Origin: a virus | Direction: 5' to 3' (one strand) | DNA: 64,000 bases | Virus record (IMG/VR): IMGVR_UViG_3300044646_002092 | Span: 1-64,000 of that record | Shown here: in pieces, positions 1 through 8,652 of the stretch | Layout of the letters: every line of letters begins with the position of its first letter | Position numbering within the stretch: position 1 is the first letter of the stretch | Notes under the pieces: model-generated | Database searches by the model: none | Told to the model about the DNA's origin: nothing | What the model saw: the letters and a program-made list of their open reading frames with translations, nothing else | Position numbers and translations under genes: made by a program

Positions 1-193
1 GGTACAAGAACTCTCTAGTCAGGTACAACACCTGAGACAGAAAATACAACTGGCGTTGTTGAGTACTTAAATCTAGAGCCACTACAAGGTCGCGCCAATG
101 AAGCATGAACATTTTGACTTTAGCCATTGGAAATGATAGCGAGGCGGAGTATACAAGCTTGTCTGTGATGTAATCCTTTGGGTCTGGGGTCAT
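1..193 (-). CDS. hypothetical protein, 3' end cut by window edge
   Basis: A minus-strand frame starts at an ATG at 193, four bases past the stop of the upstream gene, and stays open to the left edge (at least 64 residues, starting MTPDPKDYITDKL). No family recognised. The tight spacing fits the minus-strand late cluster that continues to 6300. A competing short plus-strand tail (2-70) is less convincing. Confidence 0.45.
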   Translation of the reverse strand, partial: MTPDPKDYITDKLVYSASLSFPMAKVKMFMLHWRDLVVALDLSTQQRQLYFLSQVLYLTREFLY

Positions 194-197
194 GTGA

Positions 198-884
198 TTA
201 GAAATTTTTTGTGGTTGTTGTAGGTTTTGAATAACGACCTGATTTTATATCGTCTTGTAAACTAACTAAATTTTTATAAGTTGTCTCTTTTTCTAAAGTG
301 CCGTAAATATTGTTACGGGCTTTTTTAGATAAGGTTGGGTCATTGTAGGCTTTGCCCAAAGCTTTAAGGTCAAAATTATTGTCGCTTAAATGTTCCCATG
401 TATCTCGTCTATCTGCCAATTTCTCTGCTCTAGCATCTGGACTAAGACCACGATATCCAGTTGGTCTACTTAGGGGAGGTGGTGTTGCAGGTTCAGGTCT
501 AGGATTCGCCCAACTATTTGCTGAATTGATAGCTTCTTGTCCCTCTTGCTTCAGATTGTCGATTCTAGCCTGTACTTCAGCAGCCTTACGCCTACCCTCG
601 GATTGAAGAGGGGCAACTATAGCAGGTTCAGGTGGTTGAGGTCTACGTGGAGGAGTTTCCGCCGAATTATTACTATTTCCTCGAACATATTTAACAGCCA
701 TGCCAGCCCCAACGCCTAACGCAGCCCCACTACCACCATATCCAGCAAGCTTACCCAGTCTACCTAGCCATGTAGTTGAGTCACGTTCTTCTTGAGACTC
801 TCCGATTAGCCCAGAACCTCTAGCAAGACCTACCGCAGCACCTACACCAAGACCGATATTGTTAAAATTAGCAAAATGTTTCAT
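198..884 (-). CDS. virion-like Gly/Ala-rich protein, M[K/Q]HF family
   Basis: 228 residues. The start MKHFANF matches the MQHF segments in the 3684-4718 and 48924-49379 proteins. It is followed by a Gly/Ala-rich, probably membrane-seeking stretch (about 9-65) containing LARGSG and a SQEERDSTTWLGRLGK block, which is nearly repeated in the 3684-4718 protein (TQEEKDSTTALGRVGK). The middle is Pro-rich and the C-terminus polar. Directly downstream of the terminase gene (5-base gap). I infer a minor virion or ejection protein from context; no enzymatic motif is visible. Confidence 0.75.
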   Translation of the reverse strand: MKHFANFNNIGLGVGAAVGLARGSGLIGESQEERDSTTWLGRLGKLAGYGGSGAALGVGAGMAVKYVRGNSNNSAETPPRRPQPPEPAIVAPLQSEGRRKAAEVQARIDNLKQEGQEAINSANSWANPRPEPATPPPLSRPTGYRGLSPDARAEKLADRRDTWEHLSDNNFDLKALGKAYNDPTLSKKARNNIYGTLEKETTYKNLVSLQDDIKSGRYSKPTTTTKNF

Positions 885-889
885 GTTAT

Positions 890-2575
890 TTAAAATTGGA
901 TACTACTAATATCTTCGCAGCTAGGTATGTTGTCAGTAAATATAAAAATGTCGTTACTCTCATTGTAGCTTGAGTCGTACCTTTGCTCGTATTTTGCCCA
1001 ATACTCGTCTTCAGTCAGTTTGTGGTCATTATCGCTAAATAGCATGATAGTGCTGTTACTGGTTTTTTGGCTAAGGTAGCCAATCGCATACGCTATACAA
1101 TCTACCCACTCATTAGTCGAGAAAAGTGGAAATCCAACTAGTTCATTGATAGCGTGGTCTGGGTCATACGTCTCGTCAAGTGTGTAGTCTGTTGAGTGAG
1201 GTTTGTAAAAGTATAATTGACCATTCTTGATGTAAGGAACAGCAGCGCCAAAACGTTTCTCTTTATCAGCCTGTGCTTTTCCACCCCACTCACTAGGACG
1301 AAAAGGTACGATGTTGGGGAACTCACTAGCAAGCAAGCGCATCACTGCTTCGCCATTAGCTTTCGCCTCAACACCAATTTCAGCTTCAGGATATTTCTTG
1401 GCTAGTTTTTTGATAGCTGCCATTTGCCCCACGATGTCCAGCTTTGCGCGAATACCATCAATGACATAATAGTTATCTTCTCTTATGCCTACCACCGCAC
1501 CCAGATTCCACGATGTAGACGCAGTTGATGCTGCGAAGGTCAAATCCCACATGATTAGCATCGAATCCATCTTAGTTGGCTTCTGGGATACGATGCGGAT
1601 ATCTTTCTCGTCGAGTGTGATTCCCTTACCACCACCTGAAGGGTCTTGGTTGAATAGAGTCTTACGTCTTATAGGGTCTAAACCATCTAGTAGTTTTAAG
1701 GGTATTCTATTTTTATCTAGTAATTCTCCTTCTTTTTTTCTGGGGTCGTTCCATTTTTCCCCTAAAGGTGAGAAGTATGTCTTACGCTTAGCAAACTCAG
1801 CAGGAACACAAAGCTCAAAAAAACAGTCTTCACCTATAAATTTATTGTGTAAGTGATTTACAAGGTCACTGTCACCTAATCTTTGGTTAATAGCTATTCG
1901 GACATCCGAGTTAAAATCATTAGTTCTGCCGAATAATTGGTCAGTCACCCATCTATTTCGTTGTTCTCTGATAGTCTCATTTTTATACATCTCTTCATCA
2001 ATGATGTCATCAATAAGAAATACAGTACCCCCACTACCAATAATCCCTGTGTCTGGAGACGAAATATTTATTTCTCCTTTGCCCGTATTACTAATCTTAG
2101 TTTTAGTTGATTGGTCATCTGATAGTTTAAAACTAAACAATTCGTGGTCTGGATTGCAATATCTGTTTTTATAATTTGGATGATTTACAATATTTCTGGT
2201 TGCGATTAAGTTACTTGTACATAATCCTAATTTGTGAGAACTTAAATAGAACTTCTCTTCAGGGTGAGATATCCACCTAAATGCTGGGGCAGAAATAGAT
2301 GTGATAGTCGTCTTTCCACTACGAGGAGGTACGGTAACAATTAGTCTTTTTATTTGGCGATTTAGTGCTGCCTCTACGTGTTCCGCCACACAGTCTATAT
2401 GCCAGTTCTTCTCTAACGGTACACCTTGATGAAAACCCCAAGCCCACGCATAAAAATGGCGTAACTTCTTACTTGCTTTTTCTGCCAATACATCATCGAG
2501 CGCGTCACTCATCTTGCGGAGTTCGGCTTCGCTCATGTCGTTGCTTTGCTTTTGCTTACTTCGTGCGCTTGTCAT
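890..2575 (-). CDS. terL: terminase large subunit
   Basis: 561 residues, the usual TerL length. The N-terminal ATPase has Walker A VPPRSGKT (82-89) and Walker B VFLIDD (185-190) followed by acidic residues. The C-terminal RNase H-fold nuclease shows its acidic residues at D344 (IMWDLTF), E403 (GVEAKANG) and D492 (WVDCIAYA). TerL translocates DNA into the prohead and cuts it. A gene at 47786-48688 copies only the nuclease half. The gene is divergent from the plus-strand pair that includes the small terminase candidate, which is unusual for phages. Family certain; packaging type not deducible. Confidence 0.95.
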   Translation of the reverse strand: MTSARSKQKQSNDMSEAELRKMSDALDDVLAEKASKKLRHFYAWAWGFHQGVPLEKNWHIDCVAEHVEAALNRQIKRLIVTVPPRSGKTTITSISAPAFRWISHPEEKFYLSSHKLGLCTSNLIATRNIVNHPNYKNRYCNPDHELFSFKLSDDQSTKTKISNTGKGEINISSPDTGIIGSGGTVFLIDDIIDEEMYKNETIREQRNRWVTDQLFGRTNDFNSDVRIAINQRLGDSDLVNHLHNKFIGEDCFFELCVPAEFAKRKTYFSPLGEKWNDPRKKEGELLDKNRIPLKLLDGLDPIRRKTLFNQDPSGGGKGITLDEKDIRIVSQKPTKMDSMLIMWDLTFAASTASTSWNLGAVVGIREDNYYVIDGIRAKLDIVGQMAAIKKLAKKYPEAEIGVEAKANGEAVMRLLASEFPNIVPFRPSEWGGKAQADKEKRFGAAVPYIKNGQLYFYKPHSTDYTLDETYDPDHAINELVGFPLFSTNEWVDCIAYAIGYLSQKTSNSTIMLFSDNDHKLTEDEYWAKYEQRYDSSYNESNDIFIFTDNIPSCEDISSIQF

Positions 2576-2626
2576 TTATATGTATGTTGTGATATATTGG
2601 GTAGTATAGCATTCTGCCTAAACTAC

Positions 2627-2968
2627 TTGGCTCGATTCAAGGTTCAGATTAAAGATAGCATCCTCAAACAGCCCGTCAAGCGCTACATTCCGCCCGATAC
2701 TATTGGTGTGCAGTTCTTGATTGATTTTGCTAAGTGTGACGCTAAGAATCCACGCACTATCGAGTACTTGAAGGTTATCATGCCGTCAGAAAAGAATATT
2801 GTGGCGGCGAACGCAGTGATGGTGTGGATAGTGACCCATAAAGAACTGGACTTGAAGCTATATAGTCCTAAGCAGAGTGTGGTAGATTACATAGAAAGTA
2901 ACCTCACTCCGTTCGGCGTGCAGAAAAAAGAAATCTTGAGAGGCGAATCAAATAATGACCAGCAATAA
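2627..2968 (+). CDS. hypothetical protein upstream of the small terminase candidate
   Basis: About 113 residues from a TTG at 2627 (MARFKVQIKDS). The frame is open back to an ATG at 2546, but that would overlap the 5' end of the divergent terminase gene, so the shorter form is preferred; neither start has a good ribosome site. The last 14 bases overlap the next gene, suggesting translational coupling. No domain recognised. Confidence 0.6.
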   Translation: MARFKVQIKDSILKQPVKRYIPPDTIGVQFLIDFAKCDAKNPRTIEYLKVIMPSEKNIVAANAVMVWIVTHKELDLKLYSPKQSVVDYIESNLTPFGVQKKEILRGESNNDQQ

Positions 2969-3683
2969 CATCGAGCAAAAGCTGCAATCACTACGCAACT
3001 TGAATAGTGAACAGTCCGAAATGCAAAAGATAACGATACATAAACTCAGCAAGACAAGCTGGGTAAATTGGACTGATATTAAACGCGCATATATTCTTGG
3101 CAAGCGTATTGAAGAGTTTGACGAGGAAACTGGGCATACGCGGATTTGGTCTGAGAGCTACAACTTAAAAGAACTTGCAGATGAGTTTGGTGTTGGGGTC
3201 AGTCAGTTAACAAAGAAATCTGCTGTCGAAGGGTGGGGGCAATTACGTGATAGTTACTTGGCGCGAGTACAGGAGGAAGCGCTTGGTACTGAGCTTGGTT
3301 ATTTTACCAACGAGGAGAGCGAGACTGAGGCAAACAGCTTGGCTATCATTCGTAAGGGCATGAAGCTGATTAACTTAGGTCTGGAGCAAGAGTATGGCGA
3401 TTTACTTGAGGCTGTAGACGCTGATGGTGATGTGGACTTGCGCGAATATAGTAAGGTCAACTTGAAGGCGCTGAGTGAGGGAATCAAGGGACTGAAGGCA
3501 CTCCATGAGTTGCATAGTAAGGTGATGGAACAAGCACCCAAAACTAATCAGGAGCTACTAGAGCAACTAAATCGTAGTAAAACGGTCGAGAGACTGAAAA
3601 ATCCTAAAGAGCGTGAGAAATTGCAAAAAGAATTACAGAAGAAATTGGCGCTCCTTAGTCAGATAGAGGAAGATGACGATTAG
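2955..3683 (+). CDS. terS: probable terminase small subunit
   Basis: 242 residues. At about 55-85 a helix-turn-helix of the small-terminase type is visible (NLKELADEFGVGVSQLTKK then EGWGQLRD, the typical HTH-then-'W' pattern). A helical middle and a charged coiled-coil C-terminus (about 180-242) follow, as expected for an oligomeric DNA-recognition subunit. Small terminases bind the packaging site and load TerL. It lies on the opposite strand from TerL. A general DNA-binding protein is the alternative. Confidence 0.6.
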   Translation: MTSNNIEQKLQSLRNLNSEQSEMQKITIHKLSKTSWVNWTDIKRAYILGKRIEEFDEETGHTRIWSESYNLKELADEFGVGVSQLTKKSAVEGWGQLRDSYLARVQEEALGTELGYFTNEESETEANSLAIIRKGMKLINLGLEQEYGDLLEAVDADGDVDLREYSKVNLKALSEGIKGLKALHELHSKVMEQAPKTNQELLEQLNRSKTVERLKNPKEREKLQKELQKKLALLSQIEEDDD

Positions 3684-4718
3684 TCAGTCCAAGGAATAGG
3701 TGTTGGGGGCTTGTCCAGCCTGTCTTGCAGCGTTAGCTTGAGGGTCTGGCACAGTTCTTTTTGCACGTACAGCAGCGATTCTATCGTCCCAATTTTTCTC
3801 GCTAGTAAGTCCTGCTTTATCTGCCCACTTATCAAATCCTTGGTTCTTGCGTCGAAGTTGCCCGTAACCAACAGCAGCAGCACCTCCAGCTACAGTACCA
3901 ATACCCGCACCAGCTACAGAGCCTGTGGCAGTTCTACCTAGTATTTTACCTACTCTTCCTAATGCTGTAGTGCTGTCTTTTTCTTCTTGGGTTTCGCCAG
4001 CGCCTGTACCTCTAGCTAATCCATATAAAGCACCCACACCTAACCCAGTTCTAGCTCCTTGAACAGCACCTACCGCACCAAGATTCGTGAGGCTGAAATT
4101 TGCACCCGACGAACGAGTGGCAGCGAAGTGAGTGAAATGTTGCATCTGTTTTTGTTGTGTGAAGTTTATTCTATTATTGTAGCCTGTCATAAATGGCTTA
4201 CCTAAAGATTTCTTCCAATATAAATTTTTCATTTCTGCTTCGTCATACTTGGTATTCATGTTTTTAATAGCGTCATTGTCAATCAGTTTTACTTGACGCT
4301 TGTTAACGTCGGGTTTTACTATATTGCCTTCATGTATATCTGTATGACCTAGACCTTCTTTTAAAAGACGATTTTGCATACGACCCACTTGACTACCAAG
4401 TTTGTATTGCTCTTTAGAATTAATTCCTTTAAATCTTTTCGGTAATGGTGTACCTGCGTAATTTTGAGTGTAAGAAACCATATTGCCAAGTTCGCGATAG
4501 TTCTGAACTGGAGGTACTAGTCCTGTCGCTCTAGCAGCTTTATCTGCATTATTGTATTCTTTTCTGATTGCATCTACAAAAGCTTCTGGGTACTCTCGCT
4601 CAGGATTCATGTTGTCGATGCGTACTTTGTTTGTAGCAGGGAAATGTAGTACGCGCTTGTCTGGTGTAAGAAGAAGGGCTTTGGCGTTGCGGATTCGGGC
4701 GAAGTCGGTGATGTTCAT
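3684..4718 (-). CDS. kinase-like domain fused to M[K/Q]HF virion-like protein
   Basis: 344 residues in two parts. Residues 1-185 carry a protein-kinase-like catalytic loop HTDIHEGNIV (125-134, with D127 and N132) followed by LIDND (145-149), which takes the place of the DFG metal-binding loop. No clear glycine loop or N-lobe lysine is seen, so the fold is small or degenerate. From residue 192 (MQHFTHF) it continues as a Gly/Ala-rich virion-like protein close to the 198-884 product. No ribosome site precedes the internal ATG, so a true fusion is likely. The stop abuts that of the convergent small terminase gene. Confidence 0.7.
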   Translation of the reverse strand: MNITDFARIRNAKALLLTPDKRVLHFPATNKVRIDNMNPEREYPEAFVDAIRKEYNNADKAARATGLVPPVQNYRELGNMVSYTQNYAGTPLPKRFKGINSKEQYKLGSQVGRMQNRLLKEGLGHTDIHEGNIVKPDVNKRQVKLIDNDAIKNMNTKYDEAEMKNLYWKKSLGKPFMTGYNNRINFTQQKQMQHFTHFAATRSSGANFSLTNLGAVGAVQGARTGLGVGALYGLARGTGAGETQEEKDSTTALGRVGKILGRTATGSVAGAGIGTVAGGAAAVGYGQLRRKNQGFDKWADKAGLTSEKNWDDRIAAVRAKRTVPDPQANAARQAGQAPNTYSLD

Positions 4719-4722
4719 GTGG

Positions 4723-5085
4723 TTAGAATACTTTATAGAGGATATCGGGATTCAAAGACATTATTTTTCTTGACTCTGCGCTGAGGGGATTGCGGTCTGA
4801 AGTGCAGAAATAAAGCTTGGTACGTTCTTTGTTGTAATGCATGGCGTAGTGCCTGAGTTGAGAAATTGCAGATTTTAGGCTACTAGAATCGTTCCTTCTC
4901 TTACATTCAATAATGTGCCAACAAACACCGCCAGAGGGCAAGTATTCACGCACCAAGCAGTCTATACGTCCTGTGGGTACTTTTACCTCAGTTTGTACGA
5001 CAAAACCGCTAGACCGCATAAAATTGGCAACTGCGTCTCTGGTATATTTCTCTAGTGGTGGCGATGTTTTGCGCTTAGAGGTCAT
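4723..5085 (-). CDS. small PD-(D/E)XK nuclease-like protein
   Basis: 120 residues. GRIDCLV (about 39-45) followed by HIIECKRR (about 57-64) gives the D...ExK core of PD-(D/E)XK nucleases, near the size of VRR-NUC or resolvase-like minimal domains. Basic N-terminus. It could act on branched DNA before packaging or as a restriction-type nuclease; the fold is supported by the motif, the role is not. Starts 1 base inside the upstream gene's stop region. Confidence 0.6.
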   Translation of the reverse strand: MTSKRKTSPPLEKYTRDAVANFMRSSGFVVQTEVKVPTGRIDCLVREYLPSGGVCWHIIECKRRNDSSSLKSAISQLRHYAMHYNKERTKLYFCTSDRNPLSAESRKIMSLNPDILYKVF

Positions 5086-5294
5086 TAGCTCTTTATACGT
5101 TCCAACAACTCTTTTGATGCATTGGCTTTGGACAACGCTTTGGGCATGAGAGGAGGCTTGGCGATACTTTTCAGCATCTTTTTATCAGCCTTTTTGCCAG
5201 TTAGCGCTTTTAGTTCTTCTAGCTTAGGTGGAAAGATGTCAGGTAGCTTGGTTGCTGGTTTCTTGGTTGCTACTGGTGTGCTTAGTTCATTCAT
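5085..5294 (-). CDS. small basic hypothetical protein
   Basis: 69 residues, rich in Lys, Pro and Leu (TKKPATKLPDIFPPKLEELK). No domain. Overlaps neighbours by a few bases on both sides, so it belongs to the same minus-strand transcript. Confidence 0.6.
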   Translation of the reverse strand: MNELSTPVATKKPATKLPDIFPPKLEELKALTGKKADKKMLKSIAKPPLMPKALSKANASKELLERIKS

Positions 5295-5584
5295 CTTGTG
5301 AGGGGCTGTCCAATGTTATTTCTATTGTACTGTACCTCGCTGACTCGGCGCATCTCGCCGTCGGACAGGTGCAGAAAGAACTGGTCGGGTTTGCAGTAGA
5401 GTCGTTCGGCAAAATCGCGCTCCACGTAGGTGTAGCAGTTGTTAGGTATTTTGATGCGTACTTTTTGAACTACTGTGGGTTGTTGGTATGGGCGAATGTC
5501 TTCGTGAGGGAAAGAGAAGGAAAACGCTGGCGCTACGGGGCAGAAAAGGAGGCTGAGGGTCAGGGCGAGTGATTTAGGATTCAT
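5291..5584 (-). CDS. small secreted or membrane-anchored protein
   Basis: 97 residues from the ATG at 5584, which overlaps the upstream TGA as ATGA. The frame is open further upstream, but from this start the first 22 residues (MNPKSLALTLSLLFCP, then APAF) form a textbook signal peptide. The mature part is short with three Cys. Function unknown; perhaps an envelope or exclusion protein. Confidence 0.6.
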   Translation of the reverse strand: MNPKSLALTLSLLFCPVAPAFSFSFPHEDIRPYQQPTVVQKVRIKIPNNCYTYVERDFAERLYCKPDQFFLHLSDGEMRRVSEVQYNRNNIGQPLTR

Positions 5585-6300
5585 GGTTGGTTGTCTTGGT
5601 AAATGATTGTGAAAAAAGCTGTTTTGCAAGTGCCTGATTTTACTATAGACCATCCTGCATCAAGTAAAGTCTCTTTGATATATGGAGTACTTTCTTGTAA
5701 TGGTAGCAAATATGTTTTTAATTCTGGGATAGTAATTTTCCTTGCTTTTTTACGAAGCAGTAAACATTCTGCCTTGGTAAGTATTAACGTTTTTTTATCA
5801 ATTTCGTTCAACTGTTCTAGCTGTACATTCCTCCAGTTGTGAGATTTGATAATAGCCTGAGCCATTGTAGAGTGGTGAATTTCTTTATAACCAAAGTGTT
5901 GTGCAAGATAAAGATGAAGTCGGTCATAACCTTCAGCAACTTGCCTCTTTCCTGTCTGCCCTTTGTAAGATATCTTTAAGTTGTCATCTTCTGAGTCTAT
6001 GAATACTTCAAAGCCAGTTAGTAGTTCAGGGCAGTTGGCAAATTTACCTGCTAGAGCCGCTACACCTATGACTTTGGTGCTTTCTACACTTTGTCTGAGT
6101 TGACGTAACTCTAGGGCAATACTTTCGAGGTTATCCCCCATTTTTACGACCATCAACTGAGAGAATGTGGACATCTTAGCTATTTGCCCCTCGTTTTCCC
6201 AATCACTTAATGTCTTTTGAACTAAAGCTCTATCGGCTGGTATTTTTTCAATAGCGGCAATCAGTTCAGCATCTACTTCGTATACTTTATCTATTTCCAC
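5581..6300 (-). CDS. putative DNA-binding protein, paralogue of 20417-21064
   Basis: 239 residues from a GTG. The middle (about 75-115: FANCPELLTGFEVFID then SYKGQ) matches the 20417-21064 protein (LQDNPEYLDGFAIDPE then KYCGQ). Both end in a winged-helix-like segment with a TIPE motif (ITIPELKTYL / VTIPEIYKG). It is the first gene leftward of the control region, and its upstream DNA carries an array of TGTACYT repeats (6317-6498). I infer an autoregulator or replication initiator; no family name recognised. Confidence 0.6.
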   Translation of the reverse strand: MEIDKVYEVDAELIAAIEKIPADRALVQKTLSDWENEGQIAKMSTFSQLMVVKMGDNLESIALELRQLRQSVESTKVIGVAALAGKFANCPELLTGFEVFIDSEDDNLKISYKGQTGKRQVAEGYDRLHLYLAQHFGYKEIHHSTMAQAIIKSHNWRNVQLEQLNEIDKKTLILTKAECLLLRKKARKITIPELKTYLLPLQESTPYIKETLLDAGWSIVKSGTCKTAFFTIIYQDNQP

Positions 6301-6316
6301 AGTTATATTGTAATTC

Positions 6317-6498
6317 TGTACTTATTTATCATAACATAGTTAAAATCCTGTACCTCAGTCTGTACTTTTTTTGTGTTAGCTGCTCCAACCTCAATATAAA
6401 CGTCAAATTACCTTGTACCTAACTTTGTAATTTCCCTCTTTCTGTTTGTACTTTTGGTCAAATAATGCCCTCAAACGTCGAGGATTCGTTAAGGTACA
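6317..6498. promoter_or_regulatory. array of TGTACYT repeats upstream of the 5581-6300 gene
   Basis: TGTACTT or TGTACCT occurs at 6317, 6349, 6361, 6414 and 6447, and in reverse (AGGTACA) at 6492: six copies in 182 bases. This is an operator or iteron-like arrangement directly in front of a putative DNA-binding protein gene. The spacing does not fit the NtcA consensus GTA-N8-TAC. Confidence 0.5.
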
Positions 6499-6645
6499 AG
6501 ATTTTCTTTTATTACTATTATTATTGGAGACACTTTTGAATTAGCCATGCGGCGTATGAGCTAGTACCTTAGTATCTACCTCACTTAGCATAGGAATCTC
6601 TGTGTTTTGCCATAGTATCTAGGTAAATTCACGCTATGTATGAAA

Positions 6646-6796
6646 GTTCGAGTACTATCGAACAATGCTGTGATGGCGCAAACTCGTTGCTATATGTTAT
6701 ATCGATGAGTGGGAATATTGATGAGCGTCGATATATCGAGAGAGTGGAAGCAAAATGATAATCATTCTCATTCTCGTTTAACTCTCGTATATACGA
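6646..6796. promoter_or_regulatory. cluster of palindromic operator-like sites
   Basis: Three palindromes: GTTCGA-N6-TCGAAC (6646-6663), TCGATATATCGA (6728-6739) and TCGTATATACGA (6785-6796). The last two share the form TCGWATATWCGA and lie 57 bases apart. Between them, 6751-6769 matches the Fur box consensus at 16 of 19 positions. Likely repressor sites for the divergent early and late transcription units; the Fur-like match may be chance. Confidence 0.4.
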
Positions 6797-6906
6797 ACAT
6801 CACATGAGCATACCCCATACTTCCCTCACACAAATATCATATATCCCTTATCTATCTCTAAGTCAAATATCATCCTTTTCATTATAAATTCAGTATCATA
6901 CGATAC

Positions 6907-6942
6907 AGATTAAGCTACACTCTATACTGTATAATGCTTTCA
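6907..6942 (+). promoter_or_regulatory. sigma-70-like promoter of the rightward unit
   Basis: A perfect TATAAT at 6930-6935 with only a weak -35 (AGATTA-like). It would drive rightward transcription through the ORF-free leader to the gene at 8094. An AAGGAG at about 6976 has no ORF behind it. Confidence 0.4.
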
Positions 6943-7379
6943 GCGCATAAATAAAGCGCTCAGACAACTTTCACCAAGGAGAAATAAAAAAGAACCTCAC
7001 TTACCCTCACATAACGAACATGAAAATAATATAATGGGAGATTAAAAATATCCGATTGAAAATAGCCCCAAATTTTGAAGAGATAAGCCTGACCCATAGG
7101 ATTAAGCATACAAATACAGCTAAGCAGACTAACAAAGTCTTAGAGATGCCAAAAACTAGCAGTGTAGAGAGATATTAAGTTAACCGCTAATAGGAATATC
7201 GCGCACGATACTATATGCTAATACGAAAATTAGAGGAGCAAAAAGAATTTTCAAACTTTTTTATTCCTACAGTGTATAGCTTACAGCCACTTTTAAACGT
7301 TTACATACTACAAGGGGGCTTTACATTCTAGAGATAACCTGATAGATTAAATCTCATGGAAAACGAGTTAAACGAGCCG

Positions 7380-8065
7380 CAAGGCAAGCACTTCTAATCC
7401 ATAGCTGGGTTGGTTTCCAGCACTGCCAAAAAGATTTTTTCTTTAGGGCTTGCAATTTAAAAGGAACTAAGCTAAGCTACTAAGGCGGTTGAAAAAGACT
7501 GCAAAAACAAAAAAGAGTGCTTAACTCTTTACCCAAACATTAAGCGACAGTACCTTGAAAACTGAATATAGACTAACGTCAAATCACATCAAGTAATCAG
7601 TCTTGAGTGTCAAAACTTAGTACCTGTGTAAAAGATATCCTGTGATAAGGTTGCGAGTGGAAAAGTACGGTTAGTTATGTGAGAGTGAAAAGATAAGACT
7701 GAGTTATTCGGAAAATACTCGTAATTCAGCTTATACTTAGTATCTCGTGATTGGCTCTACGGGGCAAAACGTTGTCTATCTTGCTTAATGGGTAGAATCG
7801 TAAGAATAATTAAGCCTAGCATTGCTAGACATAACCTAACGATGGGTTGATACATCGCGTTACTTCTTTCTGTAAAGAGAGGGTAACTAAGACAAAAACT
7901 AAGTAGCTCTGACTATTCAAGATTGCTATAGGCTACTAGCTGAAATACCGCTAGAGACAGCTAAGACATATTCTTAGGTCTAATACACTATCCAATCTAA
8001 TAGAACGCTGTAACAGGCAAAAAGTGAGCTATGTAGTCTAGTCCTAACTGTGCTGTAAAGCTTTT
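7380..8065 (+). ncRNA. candidate large structured RNA or leader
   Basis: 6301-8093 contains no credible ORF, and from 7380 it is dense in hairpins. Examples: GCAAGC/GCTTGC (7384/7448) enclosing GCTGG/CCAGC (7404); AAAGAGT-GCTTA-ACTCTTT (7512-7530); a 13-bp stem with one bulge (7693-7706 with 7722-7734); GCTTAAT/ATTAAGC (7783/7809) with ATCGTAA in the loop; GTTAC/GTAAC (7859-7887); CTAGC/GCTAG; CTAAGA-CATAT-TCTTAG (about 7961-7977). Large ornate phage RNAs such as GOLLD or ROOL are of this size, but I cannot assign a family. Plus-strand orientation is inferred from the upstream -10. Confidence 0.4.
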
Positions 8066-8093
8066 CACTTGAAATAACTAAGGAGATAAGATT

Positions 8094-8336
8094 ATGAGTG
8101 TATTAACTAAAGAATCATTAGACCGAAGAAGGCTTCATTCTGCAATGGGTGAAAATACTGATGCTTACTACGATAAGCTATATTCAAACTACATCTTACA
8201 TCCTGATGAGCCTATTTTAGAAGAGCATAAAGATAAGGCTCTTAACATTATCTCTAGAGATATTCGGGATTTAGAACGTAAACTTCAAACACTAAAAGAT
8301 AAACAAGAACGTATTACATTGATTGAAATTGTATAA
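8094..8336 (+). CDS. small coiled-coil hypothetical protein
   Basis: 80 residues with a good AAGGAGAT ribosome site 9 bases upstream. The C-terminal half (about 48-77) is a heptad-like charged helix. First gene of the rightward cluster. Function unknown. Confidence 0.7.
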   Translation: MSVLTKESLDRRRLHSAMGENTDAYYDKLYSNYILHPDEPILEEHKDKALNIISRDIRDLERKLQTLKDKQERITLIEIV

Positions 8337-8396
8337 ATAAGCTGACAGCACAGCTAAGACTAGCACTATCGCTATGTCTATTATCGTGAGATTTAT

Positions 8397-8651
8397 ATGC
8401 TACTTGCTACTTTTAAGTATCCTGAAAGTGACTATGTAAGCGCTTTACAGGTTGAGAGTAAAGAAGTTCTTACAACACTTTTCAATGAGTTAAACGAAGA
8501 GCATCAACCGATTGATGTTAAGTTCTATCCTATTGAACAAGTTGAAGAGCGCTATATTTCTAGTAATGGGAGTATAGATAAGGTTTGGTGTATGAAAGAT
8601 AAGGCATTACGAAAGATTGTCTTGTCTGGTAAGTATGTTAAAAGCTTGTAA
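8397..8651 (+). CDS. hypothetical protein
   Basis: 84 residues (MLLATFKYPESDYV). Mixed alpha/beta composition, no motif. Followed at once by a hairpin-rich segment (8653-8751) that may end or regulate the transcript. Confidence 0.65.
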   Translation: MLLATFKYPESDYVSALQVESKEVLTTLFNELNEEHQPIDVKFYPIEQVEERYISSNGSIDKVWCMKDKALRKIVLSGKYVKSL

Positions 8652-8652
8652 C

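Noticed and set aside
2-70. Plus-strand coiled-coil-like C-terminus at the left edge (VQELSSQVQHLRQKI)
   Set aside because: The minus-strand frame 1-193 fits the local gene direction and spacing better; both cannot be real.
6349-6364. NtcA-type site GTA-N8-TAC
   Set aside because: The GTAC repeats here are spaced N10, and they are direct rather than inverted.
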